DNA of 64,000 nucleotides, taken from NCBI RefSeq assembly GCF_009026825.1, contig NZ_CP045032.1, forward strand, positions 1,550,001-1,614,000, read 5' to 3'. This DNA is from Corynebacterium urogenitale. GTDB lineage: Bacteria; Actinomycetota; Actinomycetes; Mycobacteriales; Mycobacteriaceae. The notes below the pieces were generated by a model. The model was not told the origin of the DNA and ran no database searches. It saw nothing but the letters and a program-made list of their open reading frames with translations. The position numbers and the translations under genes were made by a program. Each line of letters opens with the position of its first letter. The first letter of the stretch is position 1. This document shows positions 7,179 to 15,503 of this stretch, piece after piece.

Positions 7179-9969
7179 TGTCGATAGGAATCTGCCGGGC
7201 CCCCGGGATCCCATCGAAGCGTTCAATATCGCAAGTGAGGACAATCACTTGGTTATCGTGCCCGAGGCGGCCGAGAACGCTATTCATGGCCTCGATCCGA
7301 CGCGCATCGGAAAAACCCAAAGCGTCATCGATGAAGATTGGTGCCGCTTCCCCACCACCCACGAGTGTGGCCACCGCAATGCGGGCGAGGATGAGCATCT
7401 GCTCTAGTGCTCCACCGGAGAGCTGTTCCGGTGCCAGGTCCACTCCGTCGAGGACACGCGTTTGTACGGAAAAGTCCTCCTCAAGCTGGAAGCTGACGCC
7501 CTCGCCATAAACTGCTCGCGCGATCTTCTCCAGGGCTTCCTTGAAAGGCTCCTCGTATCGTGCTTGGAGCTGGGCCCTCGCGCCGGTAACAGTGTCGTAG
7601 AGCAGCTTCGCTGCCTTAGCCTGGGCCTCGACACGGTTGAAGTCGGATTCCGCCTTTCGTACTGCAGCTGTGGTTTCCGCTAGGCGATCGGCAGCATCGG
7701 AGCGACCTTCGAGATATGCCTCATTGGCTGCTCGGTCCTTGTCGATGGTGTGCAATCGTTCCTCGAGATTCTTGGCGCGCGTTGTCGCCGCTTCGTAGGA
7801 ATCCCGTGCACGATCGAGGTCCACGCCCTGATGCTCATCGCGGGCTACGCCCAGCTCTGCCTGAGCGTCATCCACGCAGGTCTTCGCTTTATCAACTGAG
7901 CCTTTCAGCTCATCATCCGACTGGCTTTCCCTGGCAGCGGCGAGAGTTTCTTCTTTTTTCGCAACTGTCTTTTTCGCGGATTCGTGCATCGCTTGCGCGC
8001 TGAAAAAACTCTGGGCGAATTCCGTTGAAGATTTCTCACCCGTGTTTTCTGCGCGCAGTGCCTTTTCTGCAGCTTCGAGCACCGCTTGGACCTCGCGCAC
8101 GTAGGGCGCAAAAGTCTCACTGGAATCCACATGGAGTAGAGCCTTAGGTGCTTCCTGTGCCGAAGATACTCCCGCAACGGCATCGCTTTGAGTGCACACG
8201 CGGGACCATGCTGCGGCAATTTCCTGGTTCGTCTCGGCCGCTTGCTCATCGAGTTCGACCGCGGAGCTGGAAGTGACCACTTCGTCATGGGCCTGTTCAA
8301 ATGCCGTTTGATGTTGCTCGATACCCTGCCGGATGGAATCCACGGTTCGTCCCGCAGATTTCTGGTTGATGATGATGCTCAGCTCCGAAACTTCGGCTTC
8401 GCATTGTTGGCGCTCGACCGCCTTAGTTTCCGCAGCCTCACCGTCGCCATCATCGATGCCCAATTTTTCGCTGATCTGGGCCACGATTCGTGATGCCCGC
8501 TGAACCTCACGTTCGTGATCAGCTTGATCCTTAGCTGGGGTCATCGCTACTGTGTAATCCCCCATTGTCAGCACCCGTTTGCTGGAGACCGGAAGGCTCA
8601 CCCCGTCCGTACCCAACACGTAGCTTTCGCCCGTGTCATCGCTGATGGATGATTCCTCAGGGCCTGTCACATGAACGTTGGTGACCTTCGAGTCTCGGAG
8701 CTGTGTGGCTGCATCGAGGTTGGCGAGCGCTTCGCGGAAGTCCTTCATGGCGGAAGCAGTCGCGGCATTTGCCGCCAGTTGCTTTTCTAGCTCCCGCTTT
8801 CGTGCATCTAGGGTGTGCAGTTTATCGAGGGTCTCCTTATCCTCAGCCCACGCGGTTGCGGAGTCGAGTCGCCGTTGCGCTGCAGCGACCACGTCCCTCA
8901 GCACCTGCGCACGATCGAGCGTGGCTTCCAGTGCGGCCTTGCGTTGCTCGCGAACTGATGTTTTCTCAACCTCTTCCTCGTAGGCTTGCTGCGCCTGCGC
9001 CAAGGTGTGTGCCAATTTCTCTAGCTGTTCGCGCTCCTCGCTTAACTCCGCGAGGAGTTGCTGGCGCGTTTCCCAACGTTCGGTCGCAATGGCGTGTTCT
9101 TGCTGAGCGTTCCTGAGTTTATCCTCTAATCGCTTCAGCTGGCCTGCCACGGCCTCAGCATCCCGCACATCCTTTTCCCTCTTCTCCACAGCATCACGAG
9201 CCGCGGGAAGCTGCTCGAGGACGCGGTGTTTATCCGCTTCCAGCTGGTCTAACTTGTCAATAAAGCTTTGTGCCTCGTGGTAGATGGTTTCCGCACGCTT
9301 GAGCTCTTGCCGCGCTTCCTCCAACGCGACACTCTTTTTCTGGTAATCACTCTTCGATTTCGCCCTCCCGCTGTCTGTCCAATAGCGCCCGTATTCCTGC
9401 TTAATCAGCTCGAACAGAGCCGCGCTGTGCGCATTATTCGCTGCAAAACTGGCTACAGGTGTGCCTCCGTCTTCGTCGCCTTCACGATCGGACATCACGC
9501 TTTCGAGGGATTCCACATCGCGGGCAGAAAAACTATTGAGACTTTCACCCTGGTGAATGGTCAACGCTTGGACGAGAGTGCGATCGGTTTCCGCGCTCAG
9601 GATCTCCTGGAAACGGTTTTCTGCGTCCCGTTTCGTCAGAGTCTCGACGTTCGGCTCAACGATCTTCAGCAGCGCGTTACCACCACCCGATTTGTACGTC
9701 TTTTCGATCGTTAGCCGGTAGCCGCCCACCGTCATATCCGCGCGGACGGTGGGATTAGCATCCCTGTCCTGCGGGTAAAAGCGCTTGACGTGCTTGCTAC
9801 TGGAATTGACGTAGGTATCGCTGAGAAGTAGTTCGAAAGCCTTGAGCATGGTGGACTTGCCAGCCTCATTGGGGCCGTATATCACCGTGACCCCATTGGG
9901 TTGTAGTTCCAACGTGGCCTCGTGAATACCCGCGAAGTCCTTCACATGGAGCGTGTGCAGTCTCAGCAT
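7159..9969 (-). CDS. SbcC/YhaN-like coiled-coil AAA ATPase, zinc hook absent
   Basis: 936-residue SMC-like ATPase expected to hold DNA ends or bridge DNA for its nuclease partner encoded just upstream. Walker A GPNEAGKST is near residue 35. The ABC-type signature LSGGALEQ and Walker B IFIDDALGF are in the last 120 residues. Between them lie about 600 residues of coiled coil rich in Glu, Lys, Ala and Gln. At the apex, where classical SbcC/Rad50 carries a CxxC zinc hook, there is instead a short segment of mixed, strand-like sequence (around TNVHVTGPEESS to VAMTPAKDQ) and no CxxC. This is closer to the YhaN-type branch. ATG at 9969 is 4 bases behind the SbcD-like stop, and the gene ends a four-gene operon. 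Confidence 0.85.
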   Translation of the reverse strand: MLRLHTLHVKDFAGIHEATLELQPNGVTVIYGPNEAGKSTMLKAFELLLSDTYVNSSSKHVKRFYPQDRDANPTVRADMTVGGYRLTIEKTYKSGGGNALLKIVEPNVETLTKRDAENRFQEILSAETDRTLVQALTIHQGESLNSFSARDVESLESVMSDREGDEDGGTPVASFAANNAHSAALFELIKQEYGRYWTDSGRAKSKSDYQKKSVALEEARQELKRAETIYHEAQSFIDKLDQLEADKHRVLEQLPAARDAVEKREKDVRDAEAVAGQLKRLEDKLRNAQQEHAIATERWETRQQLLAELSEEREQLEKLAHTLAQAQQAYEEEVEKTSVREQRKAALEATLDRAQVLRDVVAAAQRRLDSATAWAEDKETLDKLHTLDARKRELEKQLAANAATASAMKDFREALANLDAATQLRDSKVTNVHVTGPEESSISDDTGESYVLGTDGVSLPVSSKRVLTMGDYTVAMTPAKDQADHEREVQRASRIVAQISEKLGIDDGDGEAAETKAVERQQCEAEVSELSIIINQKSAGRTVDSIRQGIEQHQTAFEQAHDEVVTSSSAVELDEQAAETNQEIAAAWSRVCTQSDAVAGVSSAQEAPKALLHVDSSETFAPYVREVQAVLEAAEKALRAENTGEKSSTEFAQSFFSAQAMHESAKKTVAKKEETLAAARESQSDDELKGSVDKAKTCVDDAQAELGVARDEHQGVDLDRARDSYEAATTRAKNLEERLHTIDKDRAANEAYLEGRSDAADRLAETTAAVRKAESDFNRVEAQAKAAKLLYDTVTGARAQLQARYEEPFKEALEKIARAVYGEGVSFQLEEDFSVQTRVLDGVDLAPEQLSGGALEQMLILARIAVATLVGGGEAAPIFIDDALGFSDARRIEAMNSVLGRLGHDNQVIVLTCDIERFDGIPGARQIPIDSLKTTA

Positions 9970-9973
9970 CGTT

Positions 9974-11218
9974 CTAGGCCTCCTTCACAGCGGTGGTGTT
10001 CAGGCGGAATAGCAAACGCAGTGCGTCAGCAGCCACGGTGTCCTTATCTTGAGATTTCACAGCCAACTCTTCGGCAGCGACCTGCATATAACCACCACCC
10101 ACGTCCATGGACGCCAGCTCATTTTCGCCGGGCATCACGTGAAGATCCATCAAGCGAGAGCGCTCGTAGAGAGCCGAGAAGCCTGGTGCCAACTCCTCTA
10201 TCCGGTCATCGAGCCACGCGGAGGTGCGAAGGTCGATTGTTCCGCGTAGGGCGTATTTCACCGAGGTATGCCTCTGGTTTTCCACCGCCCGCAATTTGTC
10301 GATGAAATCCTCAGCGTCCTCAAGGCTATTGATATCCGCCTCCATAGCGAGAAACGCCCATTGTCCGGTTCGATACTCCGTGACTTCGACAGTCGCAGGG
10401 GATCCCGCGTCCTCTGGATCCACGGTGATGTCCACGACGAGGGCGTAGCCGGAGTGTGATTCTCCTCCGCCATCCGGCTGAAGATAGTCAGTCACCTCGT
10501 GTGCACCGGAGTACCACACCGTCCCAGCGTCGTTGAGTTGCTGAGTGGAGTGAGTATCACCCAAGGCGACGTAGTCCACCACCCGCCGTGAGCACGCCTC
10601 GCTTGCGGTCTCCACGCTAATCTCGCTGACGTTGAAGCTATCGCCAAAGCTAGAAACTCCGCCGTGTCCCACGAGCACGCGAATCTGACCAGCTTGTGCT
10701 GGGCCGTGGTTTTCCTCCACATGCGCCAGAGTTTGCGCCACCAGGTCTGTCGAAGGCTTCTTAGACATCAGTGGTGCGCCAACAACCTGGACGGATGTCT
10801 CGCCCACTGCCTCCACGGTCACTGGTTCCATATCGGTGAGAACGACCACTGGAGCTCCATCTTCGCGACGCTCGCTCAGCCTTTCGAAATCCTCTTCACG
10901 GTAGATGCTGGCGGCGTCGAATGGATCATGATTGCCGGGTAACAGGAACACGGGAACGGGCGCGCGCTCCAACACATTCATCGCTCGACGGTAGACCTCC
11001 GGCCGGAGCAAGTTGCTATCAAAGACATCGCCCGCGACAACGATCGCCTGGCACTGCTGCTCCATTGCTATGGCAAAGACTTTTTCCACTGCAGCGAGGC
11101 GAGCTTCAGCGAAACGAGTGCTCGATTCCTCCCCCAAGAATCGAGCGGGCATGCCCAGTTGCCAATCCGATGTGTGGAGGAACCGGAAATGGCCAGCGTG
11201 TAGTGAAGAACTAGTCAT
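9974..11218 (-). CDS. SbcD/YhaO-like DNA repair metallophosphoesterase
   Basis: Predicted Mn2+-dependent nuclease that works with the following SbcC-like ATPase on DNA ends or structures. 414 residues. Calcineurin-like motifs appear in order: HTSDWQLG near the N-terminus, VVAGDVFDS, LPGNHDPFD, VLVGHGG and ALGDTHS. In the first motif Gln replaces the His of the usual DxH metal site. The start is ATG at 11218, which overlaps the preceding stop by eight bases (ATGACTAG); the frame is open farther upstream but inside the SWIM gene. A cap domain of about 130 residues follows the phosphoesterase core, as in SbcD/Mre11 relatives. Confidence 0.88.
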   Translation of the reverse strand: MTSSSLHAGHFRFLHTSDWQLGMPARFLGEESSTRFAEARLAAVEKVFAIAMEQQCQAIVVAGDVFDSNLLRPEVYRRAMNVLERAPVPVFLLPGNHDPFDAASIYREEDFERLSERREDGAPVVVLTDMEPVTVEAVGETSVQVVGAPLMSKKPSTDLVAQTLAHVEENHGPAQAGQIRVLVGHGGVSSFGDSFNVSEISVETASEACSRRVVDYVALGDTHSTQQLNDAGTVWYSGAHEVTDYLQPDGGGESHSGYALVVDITVDPEDAGSPATVEVTEYRTGQWAFLAMEADINSLEDAEDFIDKLRAVENQRHTSVKYALRGTIDLRTSAWLDDRIEELAPGFSALYERSRLMDLHVMPGENELASMDVGGGYMQVAAEELAVKSQDKDTVAADALRLLFRLNTTAVKEA

Positions 11219-12221
11219 GGTTCCTATCCTTATCATCCGGTCGGGACTGTAGCTCGTTTTCCCAGGGAAGATTATCGAACATTTGCTCGTTTTCCATGAG
11301 GACTTCATAGCATCTTTCCAGCTCATGATGCGCTCGCAATTGATCTACGCCCGTCCAACTCACTGTTCTTAGCGCAGCCATTATCGCCTGCTTATCCCCT
11401 TGCTCCAATCCAGACTCCGGCTCGACGGTTCCCCACGTCACGCGCTGGTCTACAGCACCCCAGAACTGCTTGGGATCGACGAGTTCAGCGCGCAAATCCC
11501 CCTCGTGATTTTTCTCCTCCGACGCCTCCTCAGGAAGCTTTCGCCCCTCCCTGCGAGATCGCAGGCTCGTGACCCCCGCGGACTCATCTTTACGGAAGAG
11601 CTGAGTTACGAAAGGCTCTGGATCAATGCCCCGTAGTCGCAGGACATGCAAAGGATCCTGCGTGAGGCGAGCTGCGACAGCATAACCCACAGCAACCACG
11701 TGCTTGCACACGACGGAACGATCAGGACAGGTGCACGTCGCTTGAAAAACATGATCCGGACGCAGGAGCATGGCCGCGACCTCTGTGCCCGGTGCAGAGC
11801 CGTGCAGGAGGCTACGCACATGCGAAGGATCGGCCATCAGCTCGTCCTTGATGAATCCCGCCTTTCGCGGTGCCAAAGGCCGCAGGCGCAGTGAGACATC
11901 GAAAGGTTCTAACTGTGTACCGTCAACCAGACCAGCCATGCAGTCCTTCGTCAGCTCCACACCAAGGACCTTGCCACCGCGGTAATACTCGCGTCCACGG
12001 GCGAGACGCCCGGAATCGGAGTTATCTGCCAGAGCAGTCATGATCTGCGAGGCCGCCCAGCTTTCTCGCTCCAACCTCGGAGCACGTGGACCGTTGTCCG
12101 CCTTAGCGGCCTCATGGCGGCGACGCGCGCCGAAATCCGCAATGACTACGTTGTCTCCAAAGCGCGTGGGCATCGCTCTACGTCCCGGCCTGCCGGCCTT
12201 CGGCGGTTGTTGCGGAGACAT
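11211..12221 (-). CDS. SWIM zinc-finger protein paired with SNF2 helicase
   Basis: 336 residues. The middle contains the SWIM pattern CxCx(n)CxH in ATCTCPDRSVVCKHVVAVGYA (about residues 155-180). SWIM domains bind DNA or protein and in bacteria are often encoded beside SNF2/HepA-type helicases. Here the ATG sits on the TGATG junction with the SNF2 gene, so the two are almost certainly translated together. The N-terminal third is basic (RPGRRAMPTRF), consistent with nucleic-acid contact. The C-terminal third has no recognisable fold. The likely role is a targeting subunit for the helicase, which is an inference from gene pairing. Confidence 0.85.
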   Translation of the reverse strand: MSPQQPPKAGRPGRRAMPTRFGDNVVIADFGARRRHEAAKADNGPRAPRLERESWAASQIMTALADNSDSGRLARGREYYRGGKVLGVELTKDCMAGLVDGTQLEPFDVSLRLRPLAPRKAGFIKDELMADPSHVRSLLHGSAPGTEVAAMLLRPDHVFQATCTCPDRSVVCKHVVAVGYAVAARLTQDPLHVLRLRGIDPEPFVTQLFRKDESAGVTSLRSRREGRKLPEEASEEKNHEGDLRAELVDPKQFWGAVDQRVTWGTVEPESGLEQGDKQAIMAALRTVSWTGVDQLRAHHELERCYEVLMENEQMFDNLPWENELQSRPDDKDRNHD

Positions 12222-15200
12222 CAGCCCTCCCCTTCTTCGCCGTACGTATCCCCTTGAACGCTGGCATCACTGTTCCCCAGCGCTTCCTCCGAGGCTGTCT
12301 TCAGTCGCCATAGTTCCTTGAGATCTTCGTCATCAAGATTAGCGATCCATCCCTCTCCCGAACCGATGACTGCACCGGCCAACTCACGCTTTCCAGAGAT
12401 AATGTCGTGAATCCTCTCGTCCAGCGTGCCCTTAGTCACCAGCTTGTAGACAGTCACGTCCTTATTCTGGCCAATGCGGTAGGCGCGATCGGTCGCCTGG
12501 TCTTCTACAGCGGGGTTCCACCAGCGATCGATGTGGACAACCACGCTGGCCTCTGTCAACGTGATACCGGTGCCACCAGCGCGAACTGATAGCACCATAA
12601 TCGGTGGCCCACTGGGCGACTGAAACTCTTCAACCATCTTCACGCGCGCCGCCCGGCTGATGCCGCCATGGAGCATCGGCACCTTCGTGAGGTAACGGCG
12701 TTCCATTTCCGGGATCAGCATGCTGCCGAAAGAGGGGAACTGGGTGAACACCAGCACTTTGCGACCCTCGGCGCGGGCTGTGTCGATGATTTCAAACAAC
12801 CTCCGCACTTTGTGCGAACGATGCTGCCCGTTTTTCATGAGGCCGGAGCCATCCCCCGAGTAGTGCGCCGGGTGATTGCAGATCTGCTTGATTTTCACCA
12901 GCGCCCCGAGAATCATTCCCCGGCGCGACTCCGAACGCTGCTCCATCATCTGTTCCATGTTGCGCACGTAGGCCTCATATAGGGCAGCCTGCTCATTGGT
13001 CAGCGGAATCAGTTCCACCTTGTCTTGTTTCTTGGGCAGATTCAGCTCCATATTCTCGTCTGTTTTCAGTCGGCGCAGAATGAAAGGTTGCACTACCCGC
13101 TTGAGCCGCTCCCTGGCTGCGTGATCGTGATGCCTTTCCACCGGGATGGCCAGGCGATTCTGAAAGGCCGCAGCGCTGCCGAGGATACCTGGGTTCGCGA
13201 AGTCCATGAGTGCGTACAGATCGGAGAGCTTGTTCTCCACCGGCGTGCCGGTCAGCGCGATGCGGTGCTCTGCCGGCAATCCACGCGCCGCACGGGATTG
13301 TTTGGTGGCAGGATTTTTAATGTTTTGGGCTTCGTCCGCCACAATGCGGCGCCATTGCACTTGCGCATAGCGTTGGGCATTCCGCGAGAGTGTCCCATAG
13401 CTTGTCACCACGATGTTGACGGCCCGAGCCGCCGCAGGAAATTCCTCCTTGGCCACTCGTCCGGCGCCATGGTCCACCAACACTTTAAGCTCCGGGGTGT
13501 GACGAGCAGCCTCTTGCTTCCATGCCCCAACGACGCTCGTCGGCGCGATGACGAGCGTTGGGGGTACGCTTTCGCCACTTCCGCCCTCGCTCTCCAACTC
13601 CCATGCCAGCAGCGCCAACACCTGCAATGTCTTCCCCAAGCCCATGTCATCGGCGAGGATCGAGCCCAGTCGATGCTTCCACATCCACACCAACCAGTTC
13701 AGACCTCTCCGCTGGTGATCTCGGAGTGTACTCGCGACCAATTGTGGAACTTCCACGGATTGCGGTGGATCGATTTCTCCGGCAGAAAACAGCCGCTCCA
13801 TCCATCCGTTCGCCTCAATGCGGAAATCGTGGTCACCGTCCTCCTGGATCGAATCCGACGCCAGCGCGTCCGCTTCCATCAGTTCACGCAGAGTAACCTG
13901 TGGCTTTCCCCTTTTCTGCCTTTCCTCCGAATCCTGCGCATTGGCGTAACTCGTTTCAATGATTTGGCGGAACCATCCTCGAGCTCGATCCAACGCGCCT
14001 CTCTCCAGGTAGACAAAGCGGCCATTGACCGCCACGACACTACTCGCGGAGTCCAGTAACGCCCGCCTAGCCGAAGCGTCAAGAGCCAGATCATCGACGG
14101 ATACATCCCAGTCGAACTCCACCAGCTGCTCCATACCCAGCTTCCCGGAGCCAGGACCCGTCCCCACGGGATTCGCAGTCACGCGAACCTTGGGGGCCAC
14201 GCGCGTCCAGCCGCGCGGAACCATAACTTGCACGCCGGCAGCGGAAAGTCGCCCAATCCCCTTACTCAGGAGGCTCTCCACGTCCTGCGCACGCAGCCCC
14301 ACCGACACAATCCGATCACGCGTGGCCTTGCCTGTCACAACCTCCGCTGGTGGGAACCAGGCCCCAGTTTCCAACCACCGATCGACCGGCAGTAACAAGG
14401 TATCCAGCTCAGCCCAGGCTTTTCGGGCCCTATCGAGTACCCGGTGTAGGCGCTGTATCTGTGGCTCCGTGGCCTCTGCCGCAACTAGAGGCTGCAGCGG
14501 GCCGTCGTTAATGCTTACTGCGAGTTCCAATCGCCAGCGCACGTCGTCAATATTCACCGTCCCAGGGTCTACTTCACTACCTCGTTGGCGGTTGGCAAAA
14601 GTGGCGTCGGACGGAGAGGAGAGCAAGAAGACGACGCGGGAGGCCTCATCCTCGGCTGAGGTACGCCAACGGTTGAGGGCGGAAACGGTATCCGCCGATA
14701 CTCGCCGCGCAGGCTCACCGGCGATCAGCGCCCGCACGAAAGGAGTTTCAATCTCTGCTGTTTCCCCTAGGGACTCGCCGAGCAGCCTGACGGTGGCCCA
14801 ATGGGTCAACTCATCAGCGCAGTCCTCAACTACTGAATCACCTCCATTGTGCACGAGCACAGTCGGAACAGCCTCTTGGAAGCGTTGAAGAACGCGATGG
14901 TGGTCGCCCCCGGTAGACATCATCCACCGCGGATACCACTGTGCATCCACCCGCTCCATGCGCATCATCACCCGCCCCGCCCGCACCACGTCGAGCACAA
15001 AGGAGTAGAGATCCACGAGGTACACGAGTTCAGGACTCATGCCCGGCACAGTCCCCCCATATTGCGGTCTTAACCCGTCAACATATTTCTTTAATGCAGC
15101 AAACACACCGAGAGACTGCGCCGGAGTGAAGGCCACCACGGGCACTGGCAGGCGCTTCAGTTTGCCTCGCGGAGTGGCCACCCAGCTTTTGCCCCGCAGG

Positions 15201-15364
15201 CGAAGTGGCCTGACCTGCATCAATTGAAGAATCTCTCGCGGCAGATCCCCCGGCCCACAATCGCGCGTGTCTGTTACTACAACACGCCCCTCGGTGCGCT
15301 CCACCCACAGGTGCAGGCCCCCATCCCGAGACCACAACCCGTGGACTTGATGACTGTACTCCAT
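12221..15364 (-). CDS. SNF2-family DEAD/DEAH ATPase (HepA-like helicase)
   Basis: 1047 residues. The N-terminal half (about 1-550) is a bacterial SNF2-associated region. The C-terminal half carries the two RecA-like lobes: motif I ADDMGLGKT, motif II DEAQ, motif III LTGTPVENK, then the helicase_C part with VFTQF, SVRAGGTGITLTEA and the arginine-finger motif QATDRAYRIGQ. Such proteins translocate on duplex DNA and remodel bound proteins, such as stalled RNA polymerase or recombination intermediates. First gene of the operon SNF2-SWIM-SbcD-like-SbcC-like. The start ATG faces putP head to head, with about 140 bases between the two starts. Confidence 0.92.
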   Translation of the reverse strand: MEYSHQVHGLWSRDGGLHLWVERTEGRVVVTDTRDCGPGDLPREILQLMQVRPLRLRGKSWVATPRGKLKRLPVPVVAFTPAQSLGVFAALKKYVDGLRPQYGGTVPGMSPELVYLVDLYSFVLDVVRAGRVMMRMERVDAQWYPRWMMSTGGDHHRVLQRFQEAVPTVLVHNGGDSVVEDCADELTHWATVRLLGESLGETAEIETPFVRALIAGEPARRVSADTVSALNRWRTSAEDEASRVVFLLSSPSDATFANRQRGSEVDPGTVNIDDVRWRLELAVSINDGPLQPLVAAEATEPQIQRLHRVLDRARKAWAELDTLLLPVDRWLETGAWFPPAEVVTGKATRDRIVSVGLRAQDVESLLSKGIGRLSAAGVQVMVPRGWTRVAPKVRVTANPVGTGPGSGKLGMEQLVEFDWDVSVDDLALDASARRALLDSASSVVAVNGRFVYLERGALDRARGWFRQIIETSYANAQDSEERQKRGKPQVTLRELMEADALASDSIQEDGDHDFRIEANGWMERLFSAGEIDPPQSVEVPQLVASTLRDHQRRGLNWLVWMWKHRLGSILADDMGLGKTLQVLALLAWELESEGGSGESVPPTLVIAPTSVVGAWKQEAARHTPELKVLVDHGAGRVAKEEFPAAARAVNIVVTSYGTLSRNAQRYAQVQWRRIVADEAQNIKNPATKQSRAARGLPAEHRIALTGTPVENKLSDLYALMDFANPGILGSAAAFQNRLAIPVERHHDHAARERLKRVVQPFILRRLKTDENMELNLPKKQDKVELIPLTNEQAALYEAYVRNMEQMMEQRSESRRGMILGALVKIKQICNHPAHYSGDGSGLMKNGQHRSHKVRRLFEIIDTARAEGRKVLVFTQFPSFGSMLIPEMERRYLTKVPMLHGGISRAARVKMVEEFQSPSGPPIMVLSVRAGGTGITLTEASVVVHIDRWWNPAVEDQATDRAYRIGQNKDVTVYKLVTKGTLDERIHDIISGKRELAGAVIGSGEGWIANLDDEDLKELWRLKTASEEALGNSDASVQGDTYGEEGEG

Positions 15365-15503
15365 GGAACGGTTTTACCATGAGCGTGAGACAGGACACTC
15401 TTTTCCTATAGGGTGGAACAGCACGACTTTACAGAAGATGATCCGCAGCAGGAATACCCCAGCTGCGGACATCCATATGACGTTTTCAAAGGAGTGGACG
15501 CTC

